Origin: Myxococcales bacterium
GTDB taxonomy: Bacteria > Myxococcota_A > Polyangia > Polyangiales > Ga0077539
Assembly (NCBI GenBank): GCA_013298625.1
Contig: JAAFIF010000093.1
Coordinates: 1 to 37,004 of the forward strand
Length of the DNA: 37,004 nucleotides
Reading direction: 5' to 3'
This document shows, piece after piece, positions 16,222-22,840 of the stretch. Made by a program: the position numbers and the translations under genes. The first letter of the stretch is position 1, and each line of letters starts with the position of its first letter. Below the pieces are notes generated by a model, which saw nothing but the letters and a program-made list of their open reading frames with translations, was not told where the DNA came from and searched no databases.

Positions 16222-17316
16222 TCACTCGTACGTGATCTGCAGATCCCCGAACTCGATGTACGCGAACTCGCCGGACTGCGCGCGATAGCGAGCCTCGCCG
16301 CGGGACGCGAGGCGCACGCCCGCTTGCGGGCGGTACTCGCTGACCGGCGTGGACCAGCGCTGCGCCACGAAGGTCTCGTTGTCCGACGCGAGCGCGGGTC
16401 GGTCGTCGGAGAAGAAGTTCACCAGCGCTCCAGTGCCGTCGAAGACCAGCGTCGCGCGCACGCTGTGCGGGCCGTTGGTGAACGTCGCCTCGACCGATCG
16501 CTCGTCCACCGGCCGCCATTGGATCCCTGCGTCGATCAGCGCGGCCGGAGCCATGATGCACAGGTCGTTGAAGAGCGTGACCGTCTCGGTTCGCGAGAAC
16601 GCCACGCCGCTCGCGTCGACCATGGGCGCGATGGCGAGCACCTTCACGCGCATCCGGGCTGCGTTGTTCTCGTACGCGTGCAGCGCGTCGAAGGGGACTC
16701 CGGCGCGGGAGGCTTGCATGAAGAACAGCCGCGTCGCGGGCCGCACCACGCTGAGCTGCTCGCCAGAGAAGGGCATCCACGGCGCGCTCGCGTCGCTGCG
16801 AATCCTGCCGTTGAATCGCACACGAAACGCGCGCGGCGCCGGACGTCCCACGACCCCCACGTAGCGCAGATAGCGCTGCACGAGGGCCGGCAACGGAGCG
16901 AGGTCGGCGTCGGTCACGACCGGCCGAACGCCCGCGGCGTCGAGCGCTCGCGCGGATCGTCGCGCGAACTCCGCGCGCAGGCCGAACGGACCCCACGCGA
17001 AGGCAGCGTAGAAGGCGACGAGCAAGGCGAGGATGTTTCCGAGGGTTCCGAAGCGCGCGTCGCTCCACGAGCGGACGATGGCGAGCTGCGAGAGCGCCGC
17101 GCCCGCGAGGGCGGCGACCCAGCACCACGACCACTGCGCCCCGAGCGCGACCGCGCCCGCGATCAACAGCGCCGCGGACGCGAGCCACACGAGCCCCATC
17201 GCCTTGGTGATCGGCAGCGCGAGCTGCGGCAGCGGCGCGAGCGAAAACGCTTTGACGAACCCCAGCACGCTGATGATCCCGTGCAGCGTCAGCACGATCG
17301 AAAGAGCGATGCGCAT
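16222..17316 (-). CDS. DUF6544-type protein with N-terminal membrane helices
   Basis: 364 residues. Three to four hydrophobic helices (about 1-115) precede a soluble domain that matches the DUF6544 pattern: LPALVQRYLRYVGVVGRP, FRVRFNGRIRSDASAPWMPF, LFFMQASRAGVPFDALH, FSRTETVTLFNDLCIMAPAALIDAGIQW, ATFTNG, a WSTPVSEYR segment and a final YIEFGDLQITYE. Function of the family is unknown. The ATG at 17316 has a strong Shine-Dalgarno (GGAGGAGA). The gene is leftward, convergent with the methyltransferase. Confidence 0.85.
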   Translation of the reverse strand: MRIALSIVLTLHGIISVLGFVKAFSLAPLPQLALPITKAMGLVWLASAALLIAGAVALGAQWSWCWVAALAGAALSQLAIVRSWSDARFGTLGNILALLVAFYAAFAWGPFGLRAEFARRSARALDAAGVRPVVTDADLAPLPALVQRYLRYVGVVGRPAPRAFRVRFNGRIRSDASAPWMPFSGEQLSVVRPATRLFFMQASRAGVPFDALHAYENNAARMRVKVLAIAPMVDASGVAFSRTETVTLFNDLCIMAPAALIDAGIQWRPVDERSVEATFTNGPHSVRATLVFDGTGALVNFFSDDRPALASDNETFVAQRWSTPVSEYRPQAGVRLASRGEARYRAQSGEFAYIEFGDLQITYE

Positions 17317-17444
17317 CGTGGCGTTCTCCTCCTCGGGTTCGCTCGCGAATCGCGTGCCACGAATGCATCGCTGCCATTCGTCGCCCCAACGCCTTCTCCG
17401 CCGTGCAGAACGTGCGTCGCGCGCACTCGCCCGTGCGCCGCCGG

Positions 17445-17957
17445 TCAGTCGTCGTAGTGCCAGAGCGACCAGCGCCCGCACCGCGCGCACAAGAGCGAGA
17501 CAAACTGCTGGCGCCACCCGGTGCCCGAGTCGTCCGCCGCTTCGACGATGGCGCAGCGCATCGCGCACCGCGCGCAGCGAGGGTCGCACCATCGCGCGGC
17601 GCGCTCGACCGGCTCGGGTCGGCCCGTCAGCGTCGGTCGCGAGGGCGACGACGAGAGCTTCCAGCAGGACGAGCGAGGCCGGCAGCGCGGGTGGGGATCT
17701 TGGCGAGAATCGACGGCGACGAACAGCGCTCCGTCGCTCGCGCGCAGCGCGCCGAGGGCGTCGTCGAGAGAGAGCCGCAGCAAGAGCGCGTCGCACGCGA
17801 GCTCGTTTGCGTGGGTCTCGTGCGCGACGTCGTTGCGCGCCGCGCCGTCTTCGTCCGAGAGCGTCACGCGGACGATCGCGTCCTTCGGCTCGATCGCGAG
17901 CGCGCGTCCGTCGTCGGCGACCCACAGTCCTGTCCAGCGCGAGCGGTTATTGGGCAT
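17445..17957 (-). CDS. Small protein with C-terminal zinc-ribbon-like cysteines
   Basis: 170 residues. The N-terminal half is strand-rich (GLWVADDGRALAIEPKDAIVRVTL). The C-terminal half has cysteine clusters WCDPRCARCAMRC and LLCARCGRWSLWHY that fit a zinc ribbon. No family was recognised. The region around residues 105-125 is Ser/Arg/Pro-rich and less protein-like; a frameshift there cannot be excluded. Start MPNN at 17957 lies only 31 bases from the divergent DUF1801 gene, so both promoters must overlap. Confidence 0.65.
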   Translation of the reverse strand: MPNNRSRWTGLWVADDGRALAIEPKDAIVRVTLSDEDGAARNDVAHETHANELACDALLLRLSLDDALGALRASDGALFVAVDSRQDPHPRCRPRSSCWKLSSSPSRPTLTGRPEPVERAARWCDPRCARCAMRCAIVEAADDSGTGWRQQFVSLLCARCGRWSLWHYDD

Positions 17958-17988
17958 CGAATGTCGCTGTGTTGTTCAATAGCACCGC

Positions 17989-18489
17989 ATGACGAGCGCG
18001 AAGACACCCGCAGCGAAGAAGCCCGCAGCGAAGAAGCCCGCGGCGAAGAAGCCCGCGGCGAAGAAGCCCGCGGCGCTGAAGACCGTGAAGACCGTCGCGT
18101 CGGCGGACGCGTTTCTCGCGTCGGTGGCCGAGCCGATGCGCGCCGATGCGCAGACGCTCGCCCGCTGGCTGGCAGAGTGGACCGGGCAGCCCGCGACGAT
18201 GTGGGGCAGCGCCATCGTGGGGTTCGGCGCCGTTCGCTACGCGTACGAGAGCGGCCGCAGCGGAGACTGGATGGCCATCGGGTTCTCTCCGCGCGCCAAG
18301 AACCTCGCGCTGTACTTCTTGGACGGCTTCGAGTCGCGCGGCGCGCTCTTGGAGAAGCTCGGTCGTCACTCGATCGCGAAGTCGTGCCTCTACCTCACGA
18401 AGCTCTCGGACGTCGACGCCACGGTGCTCGAAGCGATGGTGCGCGCGTCGTACGCCGCGGTGATCGCCAGGTATCCCGCGATTGCGTGA
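17989..18489 (+). CDS. DUF1801-domain protein with AAKKP-repeat tail
   Basis: 166 residues. Residues 8-29 are Lys/Ala/Pro pentapeptide repeats (AAKKP), a histone-H1-like tail, followed by a YdhG/DUF1801 domain (about 35-160): FLASVAEPMRADAQTLARWL, TMWGSAIVGFG, GDWMAIGFSPRAKNLALYFLDG, LGRHSIAKSCLYLTKLSDVD. The family is small and widespread with an uncertain role; some members are called iron chaperones. The tail suggests nucleic-acid binding (inference). First of three genes in line with the DUF2256 and photolyase genes. Confidence 0.88.
   Translation: MTSAKTPAAKKPAAKKPAAKKPAAKKPAALKTVKTVASADAFLASVAEPMRADAQTLARWLAEWTGQPATMWGSAIVGFGAVRYAYESGRSGDWMAIGFSPRAKNLALYFLDGFESRGALLEKLGRHSIAKSCLYLTKLSDVDATVLEAMVRASYAAVIARYPAIA
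18010..18075 (+). repeat. 15-bp tandem repeat coding for AAKKP
   Basis: Four copies of GC(A/G)GCGAAGAAGCCC in a row (18010-18069) plus a partial fifth. The copies differ mainly at one synonymous base, as expected of recent slippage or duplication. Confidence 0.9.
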
Positions 18490-18536
18490 GCGCGCGACGG
18501 CAACGCGCGACGGTCGCGCGCATCGAAGCCGAGACG

Positions 18537-18710
18537 ATGAAGCGCGTGAGCGACCTGCCCGAGAAGGTCTGCGTGCAGTGCGGGCGTCCCTTTCGTTGGC
18601 GCAAGCGCTGGGCTCGCTGCTGGGCTGAAGTGCTGACATGCAGCGAGCGCTGCCGCGTCGAGCGTCGACGCGCCGCTCGAACCGCGGCGAGGACCGAGGC
18701 GCGATCGTGA
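18537..18710 (+). CDS. DUF2256 family small zinc-finger-like protein
   Basis: 57 residues, MKRVSDLPEKVCVQCGRPFRW..., with the family pattern LP-K-C-x2-CGRPF-x-WRK-RW and a second pair TCSERCR. The four cysteines probably bind a metal. DUF2256 genes are often next to cryptochrome/photolyase-like genes, as here, where the stop overlaps the photolyase GTG by four bases. An in-frame GTG at 18486 would overlap the DUF1801 stop and add 17 residues; the ATG gives the family's usual N terminus. Confidence 0.88.
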   Translation: MKRVSDLPEKVCVQCGRPFRWRKRWARCWAEVLTCSERCRVERRRAARTAARTEARS

Positions 18711-20356
18711 GCTTCTTCCGCGCGCTCGCCGAGCGGACCGCGGCGCAAGGATCGCTGCGAGACAAGCAGTGGATCTACGTCCCGTACGATCAGCTCTCGC
18801 TCGATCGCGGGCTCGCGTCCCGCGCGGACCCCGCGCAGACGTGCCTGGTCTTCATCGAGTCCGCGGACAAGCCCGCGCGCCGCAGGTATCACAAGAAGAA
18901 GCTCGCGTTCTTGCTGTCCAACGAGCGGCACTTCGCGCTCGAAGCGGCCGAGCGCGGGTTCGCCGTGCTCTACCTCGCGGGAGACGCGACGTTCGCCGCG
19001 CAGCTTCGCGCTGCGATGCGCGAGCACCCACGGCGAGAGGTGCTCGTCGAGCGCCCGGCCGAGCGAGAGCTGCGCGAAGAGCTCGCGTCCGTCGAGGGCC
19101 TGCGCGTCGTCGCGAGCGAGCGGTGGCTCACGAGCGAAGAGGACTTCACGCGCGCGTGCGGCGAGTCAGCACCGTGGCGAATGGACGCGTTTTATCGGCA
19201 CGTTCGGCGACGGACCGGCGCGCTGATGAGCGCCGAGGGCCAGCCGCTCGGCGGGCGCTTCTCGTTCGACGGCGACAACCGCGAGCGCTGGCGCGGGACT
19301 CCCGCGGCGCCGCGGGCTCCGCGCTTCGAGCCCGACGAGGTCACGCGCGAGGTGCTCGCGCTGATCGAGCGCCGCTGGCCTGCGCACTACGGGACGCTCG
19401 ACGACTTCGCCCTGCCGTGCAGCGCAGGGGACGCGCAGGCGATGATGGCCTTCGCTGCGCGCGCGTGCGTCGAGCACTTCGGGCCGTACGAAGACGCGAT
19501 GAGCGACGAGGAGCCCACGTTGTTTCACACGCAGCTCTCGTCGCTGCTCAACGTGGGACGCATCGCGCCGCACGCGGTGATCGCGATGGCGACCCGCGCG
19601 CTCGAAGAGGGGCGCGCGCCGCTGCAGAGCGTCGAGGGGCTGGTGCGTCAGGTGCTCGGGTGGCGCGAGTTCGTCCGGCACGTGCACGAGCGCACCGACG
19701 GGTTTCGCACGGTCGCGCCCGACGCGAGGCCGAGCGCGCTCGACGCGCACGAAGCGCTGCCGCGCGCCTTCTGGGAGCCCCGCGAGACAGGCCTCCGCTG
19801 CCTCGACCGCACGCTGAGCCAGGTGTGGCGCACGGGCTACTCGCATCACATCACCCGGCTGATGGTGCTCTCGAACATCGCGACGCTGCTCGGCGTCGAG
19901 CCGAGGGAGCTCAGCGACTGGTTTTGGCTCGCGTACACGGACGCGTACGACTGGGTCGTCGAGCCCAACGTGCTGGCGATGGGGACCTTCGGCGCGGGCG
20001 CGGTGATGACGACGAAGCCGTACGTCTCGGGCGCGGGCTACGTCCATCGCATGAGCGACCACTGCAAGCGCTGCCGCTTCGACCCGAGCGGTCGCGACGC
20101 GACGCGGCCGTGTCCGCTGACGCCGATGTACTGGTCGTTTCTCGATCGCAACCTCGAGCGGCTCTCGGCGATCGACCGCGTGGGCCCCGCGCTGTTGTCA
20201 GCGCGAAAGCGAACAGACGCGCAGCGCGCGCGGGACGCGTCGGTGCTCGCTCGGGTGCGCGAGCGGCTCGCCGAAGGAGCAGAGCTGCCCGCGTCCGTCG
20301 CGGCCGATCCCTCCCTCGTGGCGCTGCGTCCGCCGCGGGCTCGGCGTCGAACGTGA
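18707..20356 (+). CDS. Fe-S bacterial cryptochrome/(6-4) photolyase (FeS-BCP, CryPro/PhrB type)
   Basis: 549 residues. The N-terminal Rossmann part (about 20-140, YVPYDQLSLD, LVFIESADK) belongs to the deoxyribodipyrimidine photolyase-related family. The C-terminal helical part has HITRLMVLSNIATLLGVEP and the substrate/flavin region ending in HCKRCRFDPSGR. Cysteines C365, C453, C456 and C469 match the [4Fe-4S] ligands of Agrobacterium PhrB (350, 438, 441, 454) with identical spacing 88/3/13. The expected function is light-driven repair of (6-4) photoproducts using FAD and an antenna such as ribolumazine. GTG start at 18707, four-base overlap with DUF2256, GAGG upstream. Confidence 0.93.
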   Translation: MSFFRALAERTAAQGSLRDKQWIYVPYDQLSLDRGLASRADPAQTCLVFIESADKPARRRYHKKKLAFLLSNERHFALEAAERGFAVLYLAGDATFAAQLRAAMREHPRREVLVERPAERELREELASVEGLRVVASERWLTSEEDFTRACGESAPWRMDAFYRHVRRRTGALMSAEGQPLGGRFSFDGDNRERWRGTPAAPRAPRFEPDEVTREVLALIERRWPAHYGTLDDFALPCSAGDAQAMMAFAARACVEHFGPYEDAMSDEEPTLFHTQLSSLLNVGRIAPHAVIAMATRALEEGRAPLQSVEGLVRQVLGWREFVRHVHERTDGFRTVAPDARPSALDAHEALPRAFWEPRETGLRCLDRTLSQVWRTGYSHHITRLMVLSNIATLLGVEPRELSDWFWLAYTDAYDWVVEPNVLAMGTFGAGAVMTTKPYVSGAGYVHRMSDHCKRCRFDPSGRDATRPCPLTPMYWSFLDRNLERLSAIDRVGPALLSARKRTDAQRARDASVLARVRERLAEGAELPASVAADPSLVALRPPRARRRT

Positions 20357-20390
20357 CGAGCGCGCCAGCGTGTGGTGTAAGTCCGTCGCG

Positions 20391-20726
20391 ATGACGAAGA
20401 CGATCAAGTTCTACGGCCGAGCGTGAACGGGCTGTCGCCCGGTGCGAGAGTTTCTCGCGCGAAACAAGGTCGATTTCGAGTTCGAAGACGTGCGCAAGCA
20501 GCCGGTGTCTCGCGAGGACACGGTGGCGCTGGTGCGAGAGTTTCGCGTGGCGTTCGCGAAGAAGGGGACGAAGCTCGTCGAGCTCGACCCGAAGAAGGCC
20601 ACGGACGACGAGATCGCGAGCGCGTTTCTCGGGACGAGCGGAACGCTCAGAGCGCCCACGATCGCCGTCGACGACCAGCTCATGGGCGGCTGGGACGAGG
20701 CGCTGTTCGCGAAGTGGGTGCGGTGA
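20391..20726 (+). CDS. Candidate selenoprotein: ArsC-like thioredoxin-fold protein with UxxC motif (in-frame TGA)
   Basis: 111 residues if TGA at 20424-20426 (codon 12) is read as Sec. Before it: MTKTIKFYGRA; after it, in the same frame: TGCRPVREFLARNKVDFEFEDV. The result is FYGRA-U-TGC, that is, UxxC exactly where ArsC/glutaredoxin-like proteins have CxxC. The rest follows the ArsC-like pattern (KVDFEFEDVRKQPVSREDT, TLRAPTIAVDDQLMGGWDEALFAKWV). A GUU-loop hairpin lies 23 bases after the TGA. Without readthrough only 11 residues are made, and a GTG restart at 20442 would lose the redox motif. Alternatives are a Cys(TGC)-to-TGA pseudogene or a base-call error. Frame, motif and hairpin are seen; Sec insertion is inference. 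Confidence 0.75.
20427..20460 (+). promoter_or_regulatory. Candidate bacterial SECIS element
   Basis: Two tandem hairpins follow the in-frame TGA. The first is CGGGC-TGTC-GCCCG (20428-20441). The second is GTGCGAGA-GTT-TCTCGCGC (20442-20460), eight pairs including one G-U. The second loop begins 23 bases after the TGA and starts with G-U, which meets the published bacterial SECIS criteria: a loop some 16-37 bases downstream with a G in its first two positions. SelB recognition is inferred. Confidence 0.6.
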
Positions 20727-20728
20727 TC

Positions 20729-20762
20729 GCCCGCTGAGCGCCGTCGATCGGCGGGGCTTTTT
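20729..20762 (+). terminator. Intrinsic terminator of the ArsC-like gene
   Basis: Inner stem CGCCG/CGGCG (20739-20743, 20749-20753), outer stem GCCC/GGGC (20729-20732, 20754-20757) with a one-sided bulge, followed by TTTTT (20758-20762). It begins two bases after the stop codon. Confidence 0.75.
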
Positions 20763-20788
20763 GCAGCGCGCACCGGCGGTGCTACGAT
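20761..20788 (+). promoter_or_regulatory. Promoter candidate for 20795-21379 (leaderless)
   Basis: TTGCAG (20761-20766), 16-base spacer, TACGAT (20783-20788). The expected transcription start falls at or beside the GTG at 20795, and no Shine-Dalgarno fits, so the mRNA may be leaderless. Confidence 0.5.
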
Positions 20789-20794
20789 CCGTTG

Positions 20795-21379
20795 GTGGGA
20801 GCACCGGAGCCGACTAGTTCGTTGCCGCAAGTGCGCGCCAGCCAGTGGCTCAACCGCGTCGCGTGGCTGCGCAAGACCGAGCACTACAACGCCGTGCGCG
20901 CGCTGCTCGATCGGGACTCGCAGGCGCTGCTCGACGCCCCTCCGCTGGGCGCTGCGTGGCTCGCGTACACGGTGACCGAGGCGCTCGACGTCGCGATCGA
21001 GAAGCACGGCGGCCTGTCGCTCGTGCGCCGGTGTGGGCACGAGTCGACGGTGGCGGCGATGCCGATGTTCGCGCCGCTCGTGCAGGGATTCGCGCGGCTG
21101 TTCGGGCTCAAGCCGACGACGTTCTTGTCTCGCATGCAGTCGTTTGCCGAGGCGACCACCAAGGGGATTCTCTACGAGTACAGAGCGATCCACGCGCGCG
21201 CGGGCGAGATGGTGATGTCCATGCCAGGCGCGAAGAACGTGGCGATGGCGTTCTTCGTCTCGGGTGCGGGCGCGATGAGCACCACCTTCGAGACGTGCGG
21301 CGTGAAGACGGGCGTCGTCGACGACCCGCGGATCGACGGCGCGCAGCACAACCGCGCGGTGTTCTCGCTGCGGTGGTGA
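20795..21379 (+). CDS. Hypothetical protein, myxobacterial DUF2378-like
   Basis: 194 residues, mostly helical with repeated Trp/Tyr (LNRVAWLRKTEHYNAVRALLDRDSQALLDAPPLGAAWLAYTVTEALDVAIEKHG). A C-terminal half ends in a strand segment (MAFFVSGAGAMSTTFETCGVKTG). The overall plan recalls the Myxococcales-restricted DUF2378 (TIGR02265) family of about 180-200 residues; this is pattern memory, not a proven match. Starts TTG 20792 and GTG 20795 are adjacent; GTG is chosen because of the promoter position. No signal peptide. Confidence 0.65.
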   Translation: MGAPEPTSSLPQVRASQWLNRVAWLRKTEHYNAVRALLDRDSQALLDAPPLGAAWLAYTVTEALDVAIEKHGGLSLVRRCGHESTVAAMPMFAPLVQGFARLFGLKPTTFLSRMQSFAEATTKGILYEYRAIHARAGEMVMSMPGAKNVAMAFFVSGAGAMSTTFETCGVKTGVVDDPRIDGAQHNRAVFSLRW

Positions 21380-21431
21380 GGATCGAGAGCGACGAGCGCC
21401 CGCCCATCGCTCTCGATGCGCCGCCGCTGCG

Positions 21432-22583
21432 TCACCACTCTGGCGCGACGAATCCTCGCTGCGGTTTCGAGAACAAATACCCTTGAAACAGATTCGCGCC
21501 GAGCGAGACGAGCATGTCGCGCTCGGCCCGCGTCTCGACGCCCTCGGCGACCACGAGCATCCCGAGCTGTCCGCAGAGCGCGGTCATCGAGCGGATGATC
21601 TCTTGCCGTCGCGGGTCGGCGTCGACGTCTCGAATGAGAGACATGTCGAGCTTGGTCACCTGCGGGTCGAGCTGCGTAAAGCTCGTGAGCCCTGCGTAGC
21701 CCGCGCCCAGGTCGTCGATCGCGACCTCGAATCCCATGGCTTTGAGCGATTGAATCCTCGCCGAGAGGTTCGTCACGCCGTGCAGCGAGGCGCGCTCGGT
21801 CACCTCGAGCACGACGCGGCTCGCGATGGCCGAGAGGGCAGAGTCCGGCGCGTACAGCTCGTCGTCGGACAGGTCGCTCGAGTGCAGGTTGATGAAGAGC
21901 TTGACCCCGTCGGGCGCGCTCGCGCTGTCGCGCGCGACGCGAGCGCGGTTGGCGCGGCCGAGCTCGGTGAGGCGGTTGAGCCGCTCGGCGGCCTCGATGA
22001 ACACCGCGGGATTTCGCATCGTAGGCTCGTCGGTGCGCAGCAGCGCCTCGTAGCCGAAGACGCTGTGGGCGCTGTAGTCGACGATGGGCTGATACGCGTT
22101 GAAGCTCTGAGCGAGCGCTGTTGTGAAGCGCACGTCGAGCGCGAGCTGATCGCCGAGCTGCTCGTCCGCGCCGCCCATGAGCGCGAGCGCTTGCCGCTTG
22201 AGGCGCGCGAGCGCTCCCAGCCGCGCGGCCCGCTCGACGGACTCGACGAGCGTCGCTGGGGCGACGGGCTTGGTGAGATATCGAAACGCGCCGAGCTCGA
22301 CGGCGCTGATCGCCGAGTCGACCGATGGCGCGCCGGTCATGAGCAGCACCGGAACCTCCGCGTCGCGCTCGCGCACCGCGCGCAAGAGCTCGACGCCCGT
22401 CATGTTGGGCATCGAGATGTCGCTCACGATCACGTCAACGGTCTTCTCTTGCAGGATCGCGAGCGCGGCTTCGCCCCGAGACGCCGTCGTCACGATGAAC
22501 CCCTTGCGCTTGAGCACGCTGTGAAGCGCGTCGAGGATCATCGCGTCGTCGTCGATCAACAGCACGGTGGTGGAGCTGTGCAC
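21432..22583 (-). CDS. Response regulator with EAL c-di-GMP phosphodiesterase domain
   Basis: 383 residues. The receiver domain (about 5-122) has acidic pocket DDD (11-13), phospho-acceptor D55 in VSDISMP, Thr in LMTGAP and Lys in YLTKPV. The EAL domain (about 160-380) keeps YEALLR, NLHS, EVTERA, AIDDLGAGYAGL, KLDMSLI, AEGVET and FQGYLFSKP, so the metal and catalytic residues of an active phosphodiesterase are present; DDFGTG is changed to DDLGAG. Start is GTG at 22583 with GGAGAT 8 bases upstream; the longer frame to 22730 adds a non-conserved Arg/Ser-rich leader. It is divergent from the hybrid kinase at 22841, a plausible phosphodonor. Confidence 0.92.
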   Translation of the reverse strand: MHSSTTVLLIDDDAMILDALHSVLKRKGFIVTTASRGEAALAILQEKTVDVIVSDISMPNMTGVELLRAVRERDAEVPVLLMTGAPSVDSAISAVELGAFRYLTKPVAPATLVESVERAARLGALARLKRQALALMGGADEQLGDQLALDVRFTTALAQSFNAYQPIVDYSAHSVFGYEALLRTDEPTMRNPAVFIEAAERLNRLTELGRANRARVARDSASAPDGVKLFINLHSSDLSDDELYAPDSALSAIASRVVLEVTERASLHGVTNLSARIQSLKAMGFEVAIDDLGAGYAGLTSFTQLDPQVTKLDMSLIRDVDADPRRQEIIRSMTALCGQLGMLVVAEGVETRAERDMLVSLGANLFQGYLFSKPQRGFVAPEW

Positions 22584-22840
22584 GGGCGATCTCCTTCGGC
22601 GGTCGCGAGCGACCCTGTGATGTTCGCGAAGACGACTCCCGAGCGCGGCGGACGTCAGGGACAGAGGGAGGGACGTCGTGTGTATCGGTCGCTTCTCGCT
22701 GAGCAAAAGGGGCGCTCGGGACGAATTCAATGTGCTTCGAGCGATCCGATGAATCTCTGCTCGTTTTGCGATTGTTATGAGCGGAGCGTCGCTCGTCGGA
22801 GTGGGCGCTTCGGTGTACGGTCTCTGTCGAGGAGCACGCG

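Noticed and set aside
20442..20726. A 94-residue gene starting at GTG 20442
   Set aside because: It would begin inside the fold after the redox motif; the upstream in-frame ATG and TGA explain the missing N terminus better.
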